In this document: positions 25,160-34,005 of the stretch, in pieces
Layout: each line of letters begins with the position of its first letter
How positions within the stretch are numbered: position 1 is the first letter of the stretch
Assembly (NCBI RefSeq): GCF_012849055.1
Contig: NZ_CP051677.1
Coordinates: 992,001 to 1,056,000, forward strand
Length of the DNA: 64,000 nucleotides
Reading direction: 5' to 3'
DNA from: Spirosoma rhododendri
GTDB taxonomy: Bacteria; Bacteroidota; Bacteroidia; Cytophagales; Spirosomataceae
The notes under the pieces: generated by a model
What the model was told of the DNA's origin: nothing
What the model saw: the letters and a program-made list of their open reading frames with translations, nothing else
The model's database searches: none
Translations under genes and position numbers: made by a program

Positions 25160-27535
25160 CTACAAACTCACCGGTTGTGTGCCACTCTTCAGCAGCAGCG
25201 ATTTACCTTTCCAGCGGAGCGTTCCCGTCAGGCCAGCGGGCAGCGTGACGGTGCCGGCTAAACCGCCTGTCGCCGTCTTCTGAAACTGGACGGCGATATC
25301 ACCTTTCGGGTGCGGCATTTTACCGCTGATGTTCGTCAACGGGCCGAAGCTGGGTTCGATGCGGACGGTTTTGAAGTTGGGTTCGGCGGGGCGGATGCCG
25401 CAGGTTGTGGCCAGTAGCTCGTACAGGGGCGACGCACTCCAGGCGTGGCAGTCGGAGCGGGTAGGCTCCGGGTTTTCGGCGAAGGTTGTCAGGCCCATAG
25501 CCAGCATATCGCGCCAAGGTTTTAGCTGCGGAATAAACTGATCGCCCATACCGGTTTTGCGCAGGGCTTCGAACAGGTAGAACTTGAAGTAAAACGTGGC
25601 CTGCGTCAGGCTGGTATCGCTGATGGTTTTCTGGAGCAAGGCCGCCTGCTGCGCTGCCGGTACGGCGTCGGTTAGTACGGCGAGAATGTTAGCGTGCTGG
25701 CTGTAGCTGGTCTTGGCAGGAGTATCGGCGAACAGGCCCCGATTGCTGTCGTAGCACTGCGCTACGGTTGCTTTGGCCAGTCGGCGGGCGAGTTCGCGGT
25801 AGTGTTCGGCCCGCTCGTTTTGCCCGAAATGCGCCAGCAGATCGCCCGCCCGCAGGTAGGTGTACGCCTGTTGCAGCGTCAGGATGCTCGAACCGCCCGT
25901 TCGCGCGCCGTTGGGCACACCGCCAGCGGCTTCATCCTTCGCCCCTTTCCAGTCCGACCAGTCGACGAAGTTCCACCACGAGAGTGGGCCGTTCATGCCC
26001 GTTGGTGTCAGCCGCTGCTCGTGCCAGTTCAGCACGGCCAGCATCCCCGGTAGCATCGACTTTACAAACGCATCGTCGGGGCGGTGCATCCAGTAGTCGT
26101 GCAGCATACACACCCAGAACAGCGAAAACGTTGGAATCACCTGAAAATCCGACGACGGGTAACGGCTCTGCGTCAGGCCGTCGCTGAACCGGCTGTGGTC
26201 GTAGTCGGTGATCGCCTTGCGCATCAGCCGGTCGTCACCCGTGACGTAGAGCGAAATCAGGGCCTGAATACGTGTATCACCGGTGTATTGCAGTTGTTCG
26301 TAGTACGGGCAGTCGTAGTAGGTTTCGCCCGCGCAAAGCTGGGCCGTGCGCCAACCGACGTTCCAGATATTTTTGAGCGTCGAATCATTCGTACTAACCT
26401 GCGCTTTTTCGGTGAACGGATAACCCGTAAACTGCCCACTCAGATCGTCCAGCACCAGCGGCTGTTCTCGCGTTTCAACGGTCAGTTGCAGGTAGCGGTA
26501 GGTGCGAAACCACAGCGGCCGGAACGTACGCCGGGCCGAACCATCAGCGATAAACTGATCGTCGAAACCCAGCATGTGCCGTCCGTTGATTTCGTTGCGA
26601 TTGCCTTTCTTCCCCGCCTGATCGATTAAGGCTTCGGCATACGACAGCGTCACGACCGCCCCTTTACCACCGCTGACCGTCAGCTCGGGATAGGCGTTAG
26701 TCAGGTAAGTTTGATCGAGCAGGAACGTGGCCGTCGTACTGGCGGGGATGTTAACGGGGGCGTTTCCCTGCAAAAAGGCATTGGTCATGGGCGCACCCGA
26801 CGTGCGCCGGACGGTCTGTAGCCGCACGGGCTGTTCGGCCATCATCGGAATCGGGCGGGGCATCAGTTGCCAGTTGCCATCGGTACCGAAACCGCGTGGT
26901 TTGGCCTGAAACCAGAGTTGCTGCGCCGGTTTCCAGGCGGCATCGTCGTAGTTTGCCTGCTCCCAGCTCCACGGATATTGCGCAGCATCGACCCGGTCGC
27001 CGTCGCCCACAACGATGTAGGTACGGAGTTTGGGAATGTCGTTTTTGATCGGTGAATATGCCCGGTTCTGGTAGCTTTTCCAGCCACTATCCGTGTTGGC
27101 CGACTTCTCTGCGTCGGTGTCGCCCTGCACGATGAAACCGGTCTGATAACTCGTCTGCGATACCGGCATCCCCTCGCCCATGTTCCAGACCAGCGCGGCC
27201 AGTGTGTTGGCCCCGGACTGCAAAAACGGCGCGAGGTCAATGCTGTCGTAATACCAGTGCTGCGGGTCGCTGCGGGCCGGGCCGAGGGCTACCCGCTTGC
27301 CATTGACGAACAGTTGATACCGATTGTCGGCCGATACGTGTACCAGAAAGCGCGTCGGTTTCTGCGGGAGGCTGATCGTTTTGCGGAAGTGATAGACGCC
27401 GTACTGTTTGGCGGGCGCACCGGGGCAGGCAATCCACTTCGCCGTCCAGTAGCGGTTCGTCCAGTCGTTGGCGGGGGTCTGGGCAAACGTGGTCAGCGAC
27501 AGTAGCAGGCAAACGAAGAGCAGGCGAACGGGCAT
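25160..27535 (-). CDS. GH78 family alpha-L-rhamnosidase
   Basis: This 791-residue secreted protein begins with a signal peptide (MPVRLLFVCLLLSLTTFAQ). An N-terminal beta-sandwich lectin-like region (VHVSADNRYQLFVNGKRVAL, YDSIDLAPFLQSGANTLAAL) is followed by an alpha-alpha-barrel of the bacterial rhamnosidase type with YYDCPYYEQLQYTGDTRIQ, which aligns with the catalytic acid region of GH78, and WNFVDWSDWKGAKDE. The C-terminal beta domain holds EPTRSDCHAWSASPLYELL. The enzyme removes terminal alpha-L-rhamnose from plant or bacterial glycans in the periplasm. The motif differs from the usual DCPQRDERLGWTGD, so the acidic residues should be checked. A -7 box lies just upstream. Confidence 0.9.
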   Translation of the reverse strand: MPVRLLFVCLLLSLTTFAQTPANDWTNRYWTAKWIACPGAPAKQYGVYHFRKTISLPQKPTRFLVHVSADNRYQLFVNGKRVALGPARSDPQHWYYDSIDLAPFLQSGANTLAALVWNMGEGMPVSQTSYQTGFIVQGDTDAEKSANTDSGWKSYQNRAYSPIKNDIPKLRTYIVVGDGDRVDAAQYPWSWEQANYDDAAWKPAQQLWFQAKPRGFGTDGNWQLMPRPIPMMAEQPVRLQTVRRTSGAPMTNAFLQGNAPVNIPASTTATFLLDQTYLTNAYPELTVSGGKGAVVTLSYAEALIDQAGKKGNRNEINGRHMLGFDDQFIADGSARRTFRPLWFRTYRYLQLTVETREQPLVLDDLSGQFTGYPFTEKAQVSTNDSTLKNIWNVGWRTAQLCAGETYYDCPYYEQLQYTGDTRIQALISLYVTGDDRLMRKAITDYDHSRFSDGLTQSRYPSSDFQVIPTFSLFWVCMLHDYWMHRPDDAFVKSMLPGMLAVLNWHEQRLTPTGMNGPLSWWNFVDWSDWKGAKDEAAGGVPNGARTGGSSILTLQQAYTYLRAGDLLAHFGQNERAEHYRELARRLAKATVAQCYDSNRGLFADTPAKTSYSQHANILAVLTDAVPAAQQAALLQKTISDTSLTQATFYFKFYLFEALRKTGMGDQFIPQLKPWRDMLAMGLTTFAENPEPTRSDCHAWSASPLYELLATTCGIRPAEPNFKTVRIEPSFGPLTNISGKMPHPKGDIAVQFQKTATGGLAGTVTLPAGLTGTLRWKGKSLLLKSGTQPVSL

Positions 27536-27558
27536 AGAAAAAGGAGTAGGAACGACGG

Positions 27559-27566
27559 CAAATATA
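27559..27566 (-). promoter_or_regulatory. putative -7 promoter box for GH78 gene
   Basis: The minus strand reads TATATTTG, a full match to TAnnTTTG, 24-31 bases before the GH78 start codon. It lies in the 68-base gap after the YpdA-type gene, so the rhamnosidase can be transcribed on its own. No clear -33 element is seen. Confidence 0.5.
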
Positions 27567-27603
27567 CCATCATTCCTACTCCCTACTTCACCCAGCGATT
27601 TCG

Positions 27604-28617
27604 TCAGATCCGCTGGATAAGCTCTTTGACCTGGTGAATCTCGCGACCCATGATATGATCGATGATCGCCTGCGCGTGTTCGCGGCCGTTTTCGATAAAC
27701 ACCTTTTCCGTGTAAATTCCCGCCATCACCGTTCCGCAGACGTACAGCCCCGGCACAGTCGTTTCAAAGGTTTCCTTGTTGTAGACCGGCACTTGCGTAA
27801 CGGGGTCCAGTTCGATACCGCACCGGCGCAGCAGGTCGGCGTCGGGGATGTAGCCCGTCAGCACCAGCACGAAGTCGGCGGGGAGGCTGGTTTCTTCACC
27901 CGTTTTCAGGTTATTGACTGTCACCGTATCCGTACCGATTTCCGTGACGACCGAATCGAACATCGTCTTGATCTTACCTTCCTTCACCCGGTTTTTCACG
28001 TCGGGAATCAGCCAGTATTTCACCGTGCTGCGGAAGTCGTCGCCACGGTGTACGACCGTGATGGTGACGTCGTGCCGATACAGTTCCAGAGCCGCTTCGA
28101 CCGCCGAATTCGATGCGCCAATGATGACGACGTTCGTAAACGAATACTTAAACGGTTCGTCGTAATAGTGCGATACGTGGGCCTGTTCTTCACCGGGAAT
28201 ACCCAGCCAGCGGGGGCGGGTGAAGTAGCCCGTCGCCATGATGACTTTGCTGGCAAAGAACTGTTCACCCGTCGCAGTTGTCACGGTAAAGACGTCATCG
28301 GCCTTCGTAACGGTTTCGACTTTCTGGAACAGCTTGAAGTTCAGGTGGTAGTATGCCGCTGCTTTGCGGTAGTACTGCAAGGCTTCGTCGCGCCCGGCTT
28401 TGACACCCGAAATCGGGAAGGGCAACCCACCGATTTCGATGTTTTCGGCCGTCGAGAAAAAGCGCATCCGGCGCGGGTACTGCCGAATTGACTCGGTCAG
28501 GCTCCCCATGTCCAGAATCAGGTGCGACAGCCCCGCTTTCTGGGCTTCGATACCAGCCGCCAGCCCGCAGGGGCCACCGCCTACTATGATTACGTCGTAT
28601 ATATGCTTGTTATCCAT
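27604..28617 (-). CDS. ypdA: YpdA-type FAD-dependent disulfide reductase
   Basis: This 337-residue protein has two nucleotide-binding loops: DVIIVGGGPCGLAAGIEA near the N-terminus for FAD and VVIIGASNSAVEAALEL near residue 165 for NADPH. The segment SIRQYPRRMRFFSTAENIEIG and the C-terminal VPGLYVCGTVMAGIYTEKVFIENGREHA are characteristic of the YpdA group, which reduces oxidised bacillithiol in Firmicutes and is widespread in Bacteroidota. The single N-terminal Cys lies in GGGPCG, as in that group, and there is no CxxC of thioredoxin reductase. The ATG at 28617 is preferred to a TTG two codons earlier. The gene sits among sugar-use genes without obvious link. Confidence 0.9.
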   Translation of the reverse strand: MDNKHIYDVIIVGGGPCGLAAGIEAQKAGLSHLILDMGSLTESIRQYPRRMRFFSTAENIEIGGLPFPISGVKAGRDEALQYYRKAAAYYHLNFKLFQKVETVTKADDVFTVTTATGEQFFASKVIMATGYFTRPRWLGIPGEEQAHVSHYYDEPFKYSFTNVVIIGASNSAVEAALELYRHDVTITVVHRGDDFRSTVKYWLIPDVKNRVKEGKIKTMFDSVVTEIGTDTVTVNNLKTGEETSLPADFVLVLTGYIPDADLLRRCGIELDPVTQVPVYNKETFETTVPGLYVCGTVMAGIYTEKVFIENGREHAQAIIDHIMGREIHQVKELIQRI

Positions 28618-28771
28618 CGACAAGTCAATCAGTTGTCTAGTTCTGTCTACCAGATAACAATCAGTGCGTTTACAAAGGTTTAGGCGTAGTACACAATTTC
28701 CACCGGCAGCGTTTTGCGCGACGCTTCATCGGCCGAAACCGATCCCATTAGTGTTGATGCAGCCTGCCGGG

Positions 28772-29812
28772 TCAGGCCAGCAGATTCCGGCAGTAGTCCA
28801 GGCACTTTTTCACTTCGGCCACCGATGTTGACCCCTCCGGCACTTTGTACTCCAGCTCGACCGTGGCCGGAAACGTGTATTTCTGTTCGCGCAGCAGTGT
28901 CAGCACCTGCTTCAACGGCGTATCGCCCTGCCCCCACGGCAGATTACCCTTGCCGTGGTCGGGACCCTGCCGGTCTTTGATGTGCATGCTGGCAATGCGG
29001 GTGTGGTGCTCGCGGATGAACCCCAGCGGGTCGGGCTGACCAGCCGCGATGTAATGGCCCAGGTCGAAGTTGATCGCGTTGGCGGGTGATTGCGACAGGG
29101 CCGTGTCCCAGAACGTCGGCGTTTGCTGTTCATGACCGTGGTACGCCACCCGGATTCCGTTTTTCTCGGCCAGCTTACCCAGCTTCAGCGTGTGTTCGTC
29201 GTTGCCGGGGTGTTCCAGCGTCACCTGATTCGCACCCAGCCGCTTCGCTGCCTGCATCCCATAGGTGATTTCGGCGTCGGAACTGTCCATACCGAACGCG
29301 TCGGGTTTGAAGCCGTAGATCGTCACCCCGGCCTGATTGTACTGCTTCCGTAACTGGTCGAACTTGTCCATCGGGGCCGACAGCCGCCACTTGGTCAGTT
29401 CAGTGCGGTACGCCTTCGTTTTTGCATCCGCTTCGGCCAGTTGCTTCTGTTCGTCGTCGGTCAGCGGCTGATTTTCCCGGCGCTTCCGCATGAGCGGGAA
29501 CACAGCCTGCATATCTACCGGATTCTTCGGCGCCCCCGCAAACGTTTCGGCCGGTCCGCCCATCAGTTCAATGGCGCTGATACCGCTGTCGAGCACATAC
29601 TGCAAGGTAGCACCGGCGCTTTGGTCGGGCCGGTCGCGAAACGAATAGGTGATGGTTCCGATCTGTACACCGTTGATGCGGGAATTGGGTTTGTCGCCCA
29701 GGCGACGCACAAGAGCGGGCGCCCCAAACAGGCTGGTGCGGCTGATAGCCAGACCGGAAACGAGGGCGGCCGTAGCCCCTATGAATTGACGACGAGTTGG
29801 CTGACTGGGCAT
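28772..29812 (-). CDS. sugar phosphate isomerase/epimerase family TIM-barrel protein, exported
   Basis: This 346-residue protein has a Tat-like signal peptide (TRRQFIGATAALVSGLAISR) with twin Arg at residues 7-8, so it is probably exported folded. The remainder is a xylose isomerase-like TIM barrel: NGVQIGTITYSFRD, ISAIELMGGPAETFA, YGFKPDAFGMDSS, NQVTLEHPG, RVAYHGHEQQTPTFW, INFDLGHYIAAGQPD, ASMHIKDRQGPDHG and ATVELEYKVPEGST carry the metal-binding E, D, H and E residues at strand ends. Substrate unknown; such exported proteins are common in sugar and sugar-lactone breakdown in Bacteroidota. It is divergent from the MFS carrier gene, sharing a 106-base region. Confidence 0.88.
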   Translation of the reverse strand: MPSQPTRRQFIGATAALVSGLAISRTSLFGAPALVRRLGDKPNSRINGVQIGTITYSFRDRPDQSAGATLQYVLDSGISAIELMGGPAETFAGAPKNPVDMQAVFPLMRKRRENQPLTDDEQKQLAEADAKTKAYRTELTKWRLSAPMDKFDQLRKQYNQAGVTIYGFKPDAFGMDSSDAEITYGMQAAKRLGANQVTLEHPGNDEHTLKLGKLAEKNGIRVAYHGHEQQTPTFWDTALSQSPANAINFDLGHYIAAGQPDPLGFIREHHTRIASMHIKDRQGPDHGKGNLPWGQGDTPLKQVLTLLREQKYTFPATVELEYKVPEGSTSVAEVKKCLDYCRNLLA

Positions 29813-29918
29813 AAGGGCAATAGGGATTAGGGCGTAAAAGGATCAGATTGTGCCGGAAAATTTGGTCATTGCGTATTATTGTAAAAACGAATTCTGGCTA
29901 CGGGTCAGAAGCTACTTT

Positions 29919-31187
29919 ATGGCCGTTCCTACCCATCAATCACCTGTTCAGTCGACCCCGGTCGGCTTGTTTAGCCTGCCCGTCATCGTGGCCGCGCTCG
30001 GTTACTTCGTCGACATTTACGACCTCCTGCTGTTTGGTATCGTGCGGGTGCCGAGCCTGAAAGACCTGGGCCTCGACGCCGAGCAGATTTCCAGCGTCGG
30101 CACCTCGATTATGAACTGGCAGATGGGTGGTCTGCTGATCGGTGGTATCCTGTGGGGGGTGCTGGGCGATAAGCGTGGCCGGTTGTCAGTGCTGTTCGGA
30201 TCAATCATTACCTACTCAATCGCCAACATTGCCTGTGGTTTCGTGAAGCAGGTTACGTTTATGGACCCGGTGATGTACTACGCGCTGATGCGGTTTATTG
30301 CCGGTGTCGGGCTGGCGGGCGAACTGGGCGCGGGCATTACGTTGGTCAGCGAGGTGCTGCCGACCGAGAAGCGGGCGATTGGTACCTCACTGGTAGCGGG
30401 CGTTGGCCTGTCGGGGGCGGTCGTGGCGTATTTCACCGTCAAACTGTTCGACTGGCAAACGGCCTTTCTGGTCGGTGGCGGGCTGGGCGTCGGGCTGCTG
30501 CTGATGCGCGTCGGGGTTGTCGAGTCGGGAATGTTTAAAGACCTCAGCACACAGTCGCATGTCAGCCGGGGCAACTTTTTTGCGTTCTTCACCAACGCCA
30601 ACCGGCTGGGGCGTTACCTCAAGTGCATCGGTATCGGCCTGCCCACCTGGTTTGTGATCGGTATTCTGGCAACGTTCAGCAACGAGTTCGGTAAGGCGCT
30701 GGGCATCGCCGAAGAAATTCAGCCCGGCCTGGCCATTATGTGGTGCTACGTAGGTCTGGCAACCGGCGACCTGGCCAGCGGCTTTATCAGTCACGCGCTG
30801 GCGTCGCGAAAGCGGGGCGTCGCCCTGCTCATGAGCATCGCACTTGTATTTAGCCTGCTTTACCTGTACTCCGGTGTCAGCAGCGCAACCGTGCTGTATG
30901 CCCTTTGTCTGGCTGCGGGTTTCGGCATCGGGTACTGGGCCATGTTTGTAACCATCGGCGCGGAGCAGTTTGGCACCAACCTGCGCGCTACAGCCGCGAC
31001 CACCGTTCCCAACATGGTACGTGGGCTGGTTATTCCAATGACGCTGACCTATCAGGCCCTCAAACCGTCGCTGGCCACCGTCAACGCCGGGGCCGTCGTG
31101 GGCCTGATTAGTTTTATACTGGGCTTCTATTCCATCCTGACCATCCCCGAAACCCACGGTAAAGACCTCGATTATCTGGAAGAATAA
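29919..31187 (+). CDS. MFS transporter (metabolite:proton symporter-like)
   Basis: This 422-residue protein starts at ATG 29919 (an extended frame begins only with GTG). Twelve hydrophobic segments are seen. The conserved loop between helices 2 and 3, GVLGDKRGRLSVLFGS, and RFIAGVGLAGELGAGITLVSE with the arginine in helix 4 match the sugar/metabolite symporter branch of the major facilitator superfamily. The C-terminal PETHGKDLDYLE resembles the sugar-porter end motif. It should import a small organic acid or sugar across the inner membrane. Its neighbours, an exported sugar epimerase-like protein, GH36 and GH97, suggest a sugar or sugar derivative as substrate, which is inference. Confidence 0.9.
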   Translation: MAVPTHQSPVQSTPVGLFSLPVIVAALGYFVDIYDLLLFGIVRVPSLKDLGLDAEQISSVGTSIMNWQMGGLLIGGILWGVLGDKRGRLSVLFGSIITYSIANIACGFVKQVTFMDPVMYYALMRFIAGVGLAGELGAGITLVSEVLPTEKRAIGTSLVAGVGLSGAVVAYFTVKLFDWQTAFLVGGGLGVGLLLMRVGVVESGMFKDLSTQSHVSRGNFFAFFTNANRLGRYLKCIGIGLPTWFVIGILATFSNEFGKALGIAEEIQPGLAIMWCYVGLATGDLASGFISHALASRKRGVALLMSIALVFSLLYLYSGVSSATVLYALCLAAGFGIGYWAMFVTIGAEQFGTNLRATAATTVPNMVRGLVIPMTLTYQALKPSLATVNAGAVVGLISFILGFYSILTIPETHGKDLDYLEE

Positions 31188-31211
31188 ACCGGGATTCTCC
31201 GACAACCGCTA

Positions 31212-31514
31212 TCAGGTCATTACGGCTGAAGTCAGCTTCTGAAAACGAAACAGGTTAGCGACTTCCTCTTCGTGACGATGCTTCATGGCAATGAACCGCA
31301 GGCTCCTTTCTGTCTGCAATCGCTTGATGTCCAGGAGATTTTTCAGAACAAGGGATGCTCTGGAAGCCGGGCTGTCTGCCTCGGACAAGCTGACGCGATG
31401 GCGCTGGACTAATTCACACAGAAGATGTTTTTCATCTGCATGAAAGGTCAGCACTTCGGCGAGATGGTTGCGCTTTAGTCTAAAAAGCGATCTGATCCAT
31501 TTGTCCTTTTGCAT
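31212..31514 (-). CDS. small helical protein of unknown function
   Basis: A 100-residue frame from ATG 31514, convergent with the MFS gene and only 24 bases from its stop. The product is rich in Leu, Lys, Arg and His and looks wholly alpha-helical (RSLFRLKRNHLAEVL, LVLKNLLDIKRLQTERSLRF, MKHRHEEEVANLFRFQKL). No motif or family is recognised and no membrane segment is seen. A perfect TAnnTTTG box 63 bases upstream of the ATG, together with ordinary codon use, argues that it is a real gene. It could be a small DNA- or RNA-binding protein, but that is only a guess from charge. Confidence 0.5.
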   Translation of the reverse strand: MQKDKWIRSLFRLKRNHLAEVLTFHADEKHLLCELVQRHRVSLSEADSPASRASLVLKNLLDIKRLQTERSLRFIAMKHRHEEEVANLFRFQKLTSAVMT

Positions 31515-31576
31515 AATGGTAGCGCTTAACGATCCAGCCACTGAAGACGGACTCCATTAGCTACAAACAGTGTAAA

Positions 31577-31584
31577 CAAATATA
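31577..31584 (-). promoter_or_regulatory. putative -7 promoter box
   Basis: The minus strand reads TATATTTG, matching TAnnTTTG, 63-70 bases upstream of the small helical protein gene. No clear -33 partner. It lies in the 237-base region shared with the GH36 gene on the other strand. Confidence 0.4.
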
Positions 31585-31751
31585 ACCACCAATTACTTAC
31601 ACCTGTATTAATAAATTGAAAAATGTGCCGCGCCCAGTGGGCAACGGTATACATCCTGCCGGTTGTCGGTAGACAGCTATCTGGTTGTTGCGCGAGTTGT
31701 CACCGAAGTCGTAGATTGCCGGTAATTCTACGATAACCCTGACGCCTACAC

Positions 31752-33947
31752 ATGACCCTCCTCTACCGCCTGCTGACCGTTTGGCTGCTGATCGGTGCGC
31801 ACAGTTACGCCCAGACCACTATACCCATCGAAACCGCTGACTTCGCGGTGGTGCTACAAACCGATAAGGGCAATTACCTGAACATGGTTTATTGCGGGAA
31901 AAAGCTGCCGCAGTCAGCCGATTATGCCGGCGTTGCCGACGGCTATCAATTTCCGAGCGACAACAGCGGCAGCTACAACAACGCCTACACACCCGCCGGC
32001 ACCTGGAATCTGGTCGAACCCGCGATTCAGGTGACGCACTCCGACGGCAACCCCTCACTCGACCTCAAATACGTATCACACCAGACCACCCGCCCCGACG
32101 CCAATTCCACGCTGACGATGGTGAAACTGGCCGATCCGGTGTATAAGCTGACGGTGACGCTGTTCTACAAAACCTGGCCGAAGCTGAACGTGATCGAGCA
32201 ATGGTCGGAGATCAGCAATGCCGAAAAGGGGCCGGTCGTGTTGCAGAAATACGCGTCGGCCAATCTGTTTTTTCCGAACAAGTCATTTTACCTGACCAGC
32301 TTTCAGGGAACGTATCTGAAAGAGATGCAGCCGATGGAAGAAAAGCTGCAACAGGGCCTGCGGACGATCGATACCAAACTGGGTACGCGGGCGATGCTGC
32401 TCGGTACACCCAATTTCATGGTGGCCTTCGATCAGCCCGCGCAGGAAAACAGCGGCATGGTGATGCTGGGTCAACTGGCGTGGAGCGGCAACTATAAGCT
32501 TGATTTTGAGATCGATTCCTACAAAACCCTCCGGCTTATCGCCGGCATAAACCCCTACGCGTCGGCCTACACGCTACCCGCTGGTCAGTCGTTCAAAACG
32601 CCTGGCTTGATCTACAGCCTGTCGGATCGTGGTACGGGGCAGGCAAGTCGGCAAATGCAGCGGTGGGCGCGCAACTACCGCGTACTCGACGGCAACGGCA
32701 GTCGGCTGACGCTGCTCAACAACTGGGAAGCAACGTACTTCGACTTCGACGAACCCAAACTCTCCTCGCTGATTGCCGACACGAAAAAGCTGGGTGCCGA
32801 CATGTTTCTGCTGGACGACGGCTGGTTTGGCAACAAGTACCCGCGCAACAGCGACAATGCCGGGCTGGGCGACTGGCAGGAGAACCGGAAGAAACTGCCC
32901 AACGGGCTTGGCTATCTGGTGAAAGAAGCCACCAAAACAGGCGTGAAATTTGGTGTCTGGATTGAGCCGGAGATGGTTAATCCGAAGAGTGAACTGTACG
33001 AAAAACACCTCGACTGGGTCATCCACCAACCCGACCGGCCCGAGAAGTATTACCGCAACCAACTCGTACTGGATCTGAGCAACCCGCAGGTGCAGGACTT
33101 TGTGTTCGGCGTAGTCGACGGGTTGTTTACCAAAAATCCAGACCTAGCGTTTATCAAATGGGATTGCAACGCAGTCATTTACAACGCGTATTCGGCGTGG
33201 CTCAACAAGCAGAAACTGCCGCAGTCGCACCTGTACGTCGAGTATGTGCGGGGGCTGTACAAGGTGCTGGAGCGTATCCGGGCGAAGTACCCGAAGGTGC
33301 CGATGATGCTGTGTTCGGGTGGGGGCGGCCGTGGCGACTACGAGATGCTGAAATACTTCACCGAATTCTGGCCCAGCGACGACACCGAACCTGTCGAGCG
33401 CATTTTCCAGCAGTGGAACTACTCGTATTTCTTCCCCGCCATCACCACCGACTGCCACGTCACCGACTGGGGTAAACAGCCGATCAAGTTCCGCACCGAC
33501 GTGGCTAGTATGGGCAAACTCGGCTTCGACATCGTGGTTAGCCACCTCAGTCCGAACGATCTGGCCTTCTGCCAGCAGGCGCTCAAAAACTACGACAGCT
33601 TCAAAGACATCGTCTGGCACGGTGAGCAATATCGACTCGCCAGCCCGTACGACAATTCAGTAATGTCGATGGCATACGTCAGCGAAGACAAGGCAAAGGC
33701 AGTAATGTTCACGTACTTCCACGACAGTCGGGTGGTGGACACAAACACCAACCGACCCATTCAACTAGCCGGTCTGGACCCTGCCAAACAATACCGCGTC
33801 AGCGAGATCAATCTGTATCCGGGTACGAAGTCGACGCTCGAAGACGGTAAAACCTATAGCGGTGCCTTCCTGATGACCGTTGGCCTAAACCCCGACGTCA
33901 GCGCCCGCCGAACCAGCGTCGTGCTGCAACTGACGCAGGTGCCATAG
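31752..33947 (+). CDS. GH36 family alpha-galactosidase
   Basis: This 731-residue secreted protein has a signal peptide (MTLLYRLLTVWLLIGAHSYA). An N-terminal beta-sandwich of about 290 residues is followed by a TIM barrel containing FLLDDGWFG, KFGVWIEPEMVNPKS and IKWDCN with nucleophile Asp471; the acid/base Asp is in WPSDDTEP near residue 543. These are the two catalytic residues of retaining GH36 enzymes. It releases alpha-galactose from oligosaccharides such as raffinose or galactomannan side chains in the periplasm. Length is normal. A GH97 gene follows 58 bases later on the same strand, so the two are likely co-expressed for breakdown of alpha-linked sugars. Confidence 0.94.
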   Translation: MTLLYRLLTVWLLIGAHSYAQTTIPIETADFAVVLQTDKGNYLNMVYCGKKLPQSADYAGVADGYQFPSDNSGSYNNAYTPAGTWNLVEPAIQVTHSDGNPSLDLKYVSHQTTRPDANSTLTMVKLADPVYKLTVTLFYKTWPKLNVIEQWSEISNAEKGPVVLQKYASANLFFPNKSFYLTSFQGTYLKEMQPMEEKLQQGLRTIDTKLGTRAMLLGTPNFMVAFDQPAQENSGMVMLGQLAWSGNYKLDFEIDSYKTLRLIAGINPYASAYTLPAGQSFKTPGLIYSLSDRGTGQASRQMQRWARNYRVLDGNGSRLTLLNNWEATYFDFDEPKLSSLIADTKKLGADMFLLDDGWFGNKYPRNSDNAGLGDWQENRKKLPNGLGYLVKEATKTGVKFGVWIEPEMVNPKSELYEKHLDWVIHQPDRPEKYYRNQLVLDLSNPQVQDFVFGVVDGLFTKNPDLAFIKWDCNAVIYNAYSAWLNKQKLPQSHLYVEYVRGLYKVLERIRAKYPKVPMMLCSGGGGRGDYEMLKYFTEFWPSDDTEPVERIFQQWNYSYFFPAITTDCHVTDWGKQPIKFRTDVASMGKLGFDIVVSHLSPNDLAFCQQALKNYDSFKDIVWHGEQYRLASPYDNSVMSMAYVSEDKAKAVMFTYFHDSRVVDTNTNRPIQLAGLDPAKQYRVSEINLYPGTKSTLEDGKTYSGAFLMTVGLNPDVSARRTSVVLQLTQVP

Positions 33948-34005
33948 CTGTCAGCGGCAGCAGGGATGCTGTCGTGGACGAATGGTGCCCCGATAAGAAA
34001 AACCT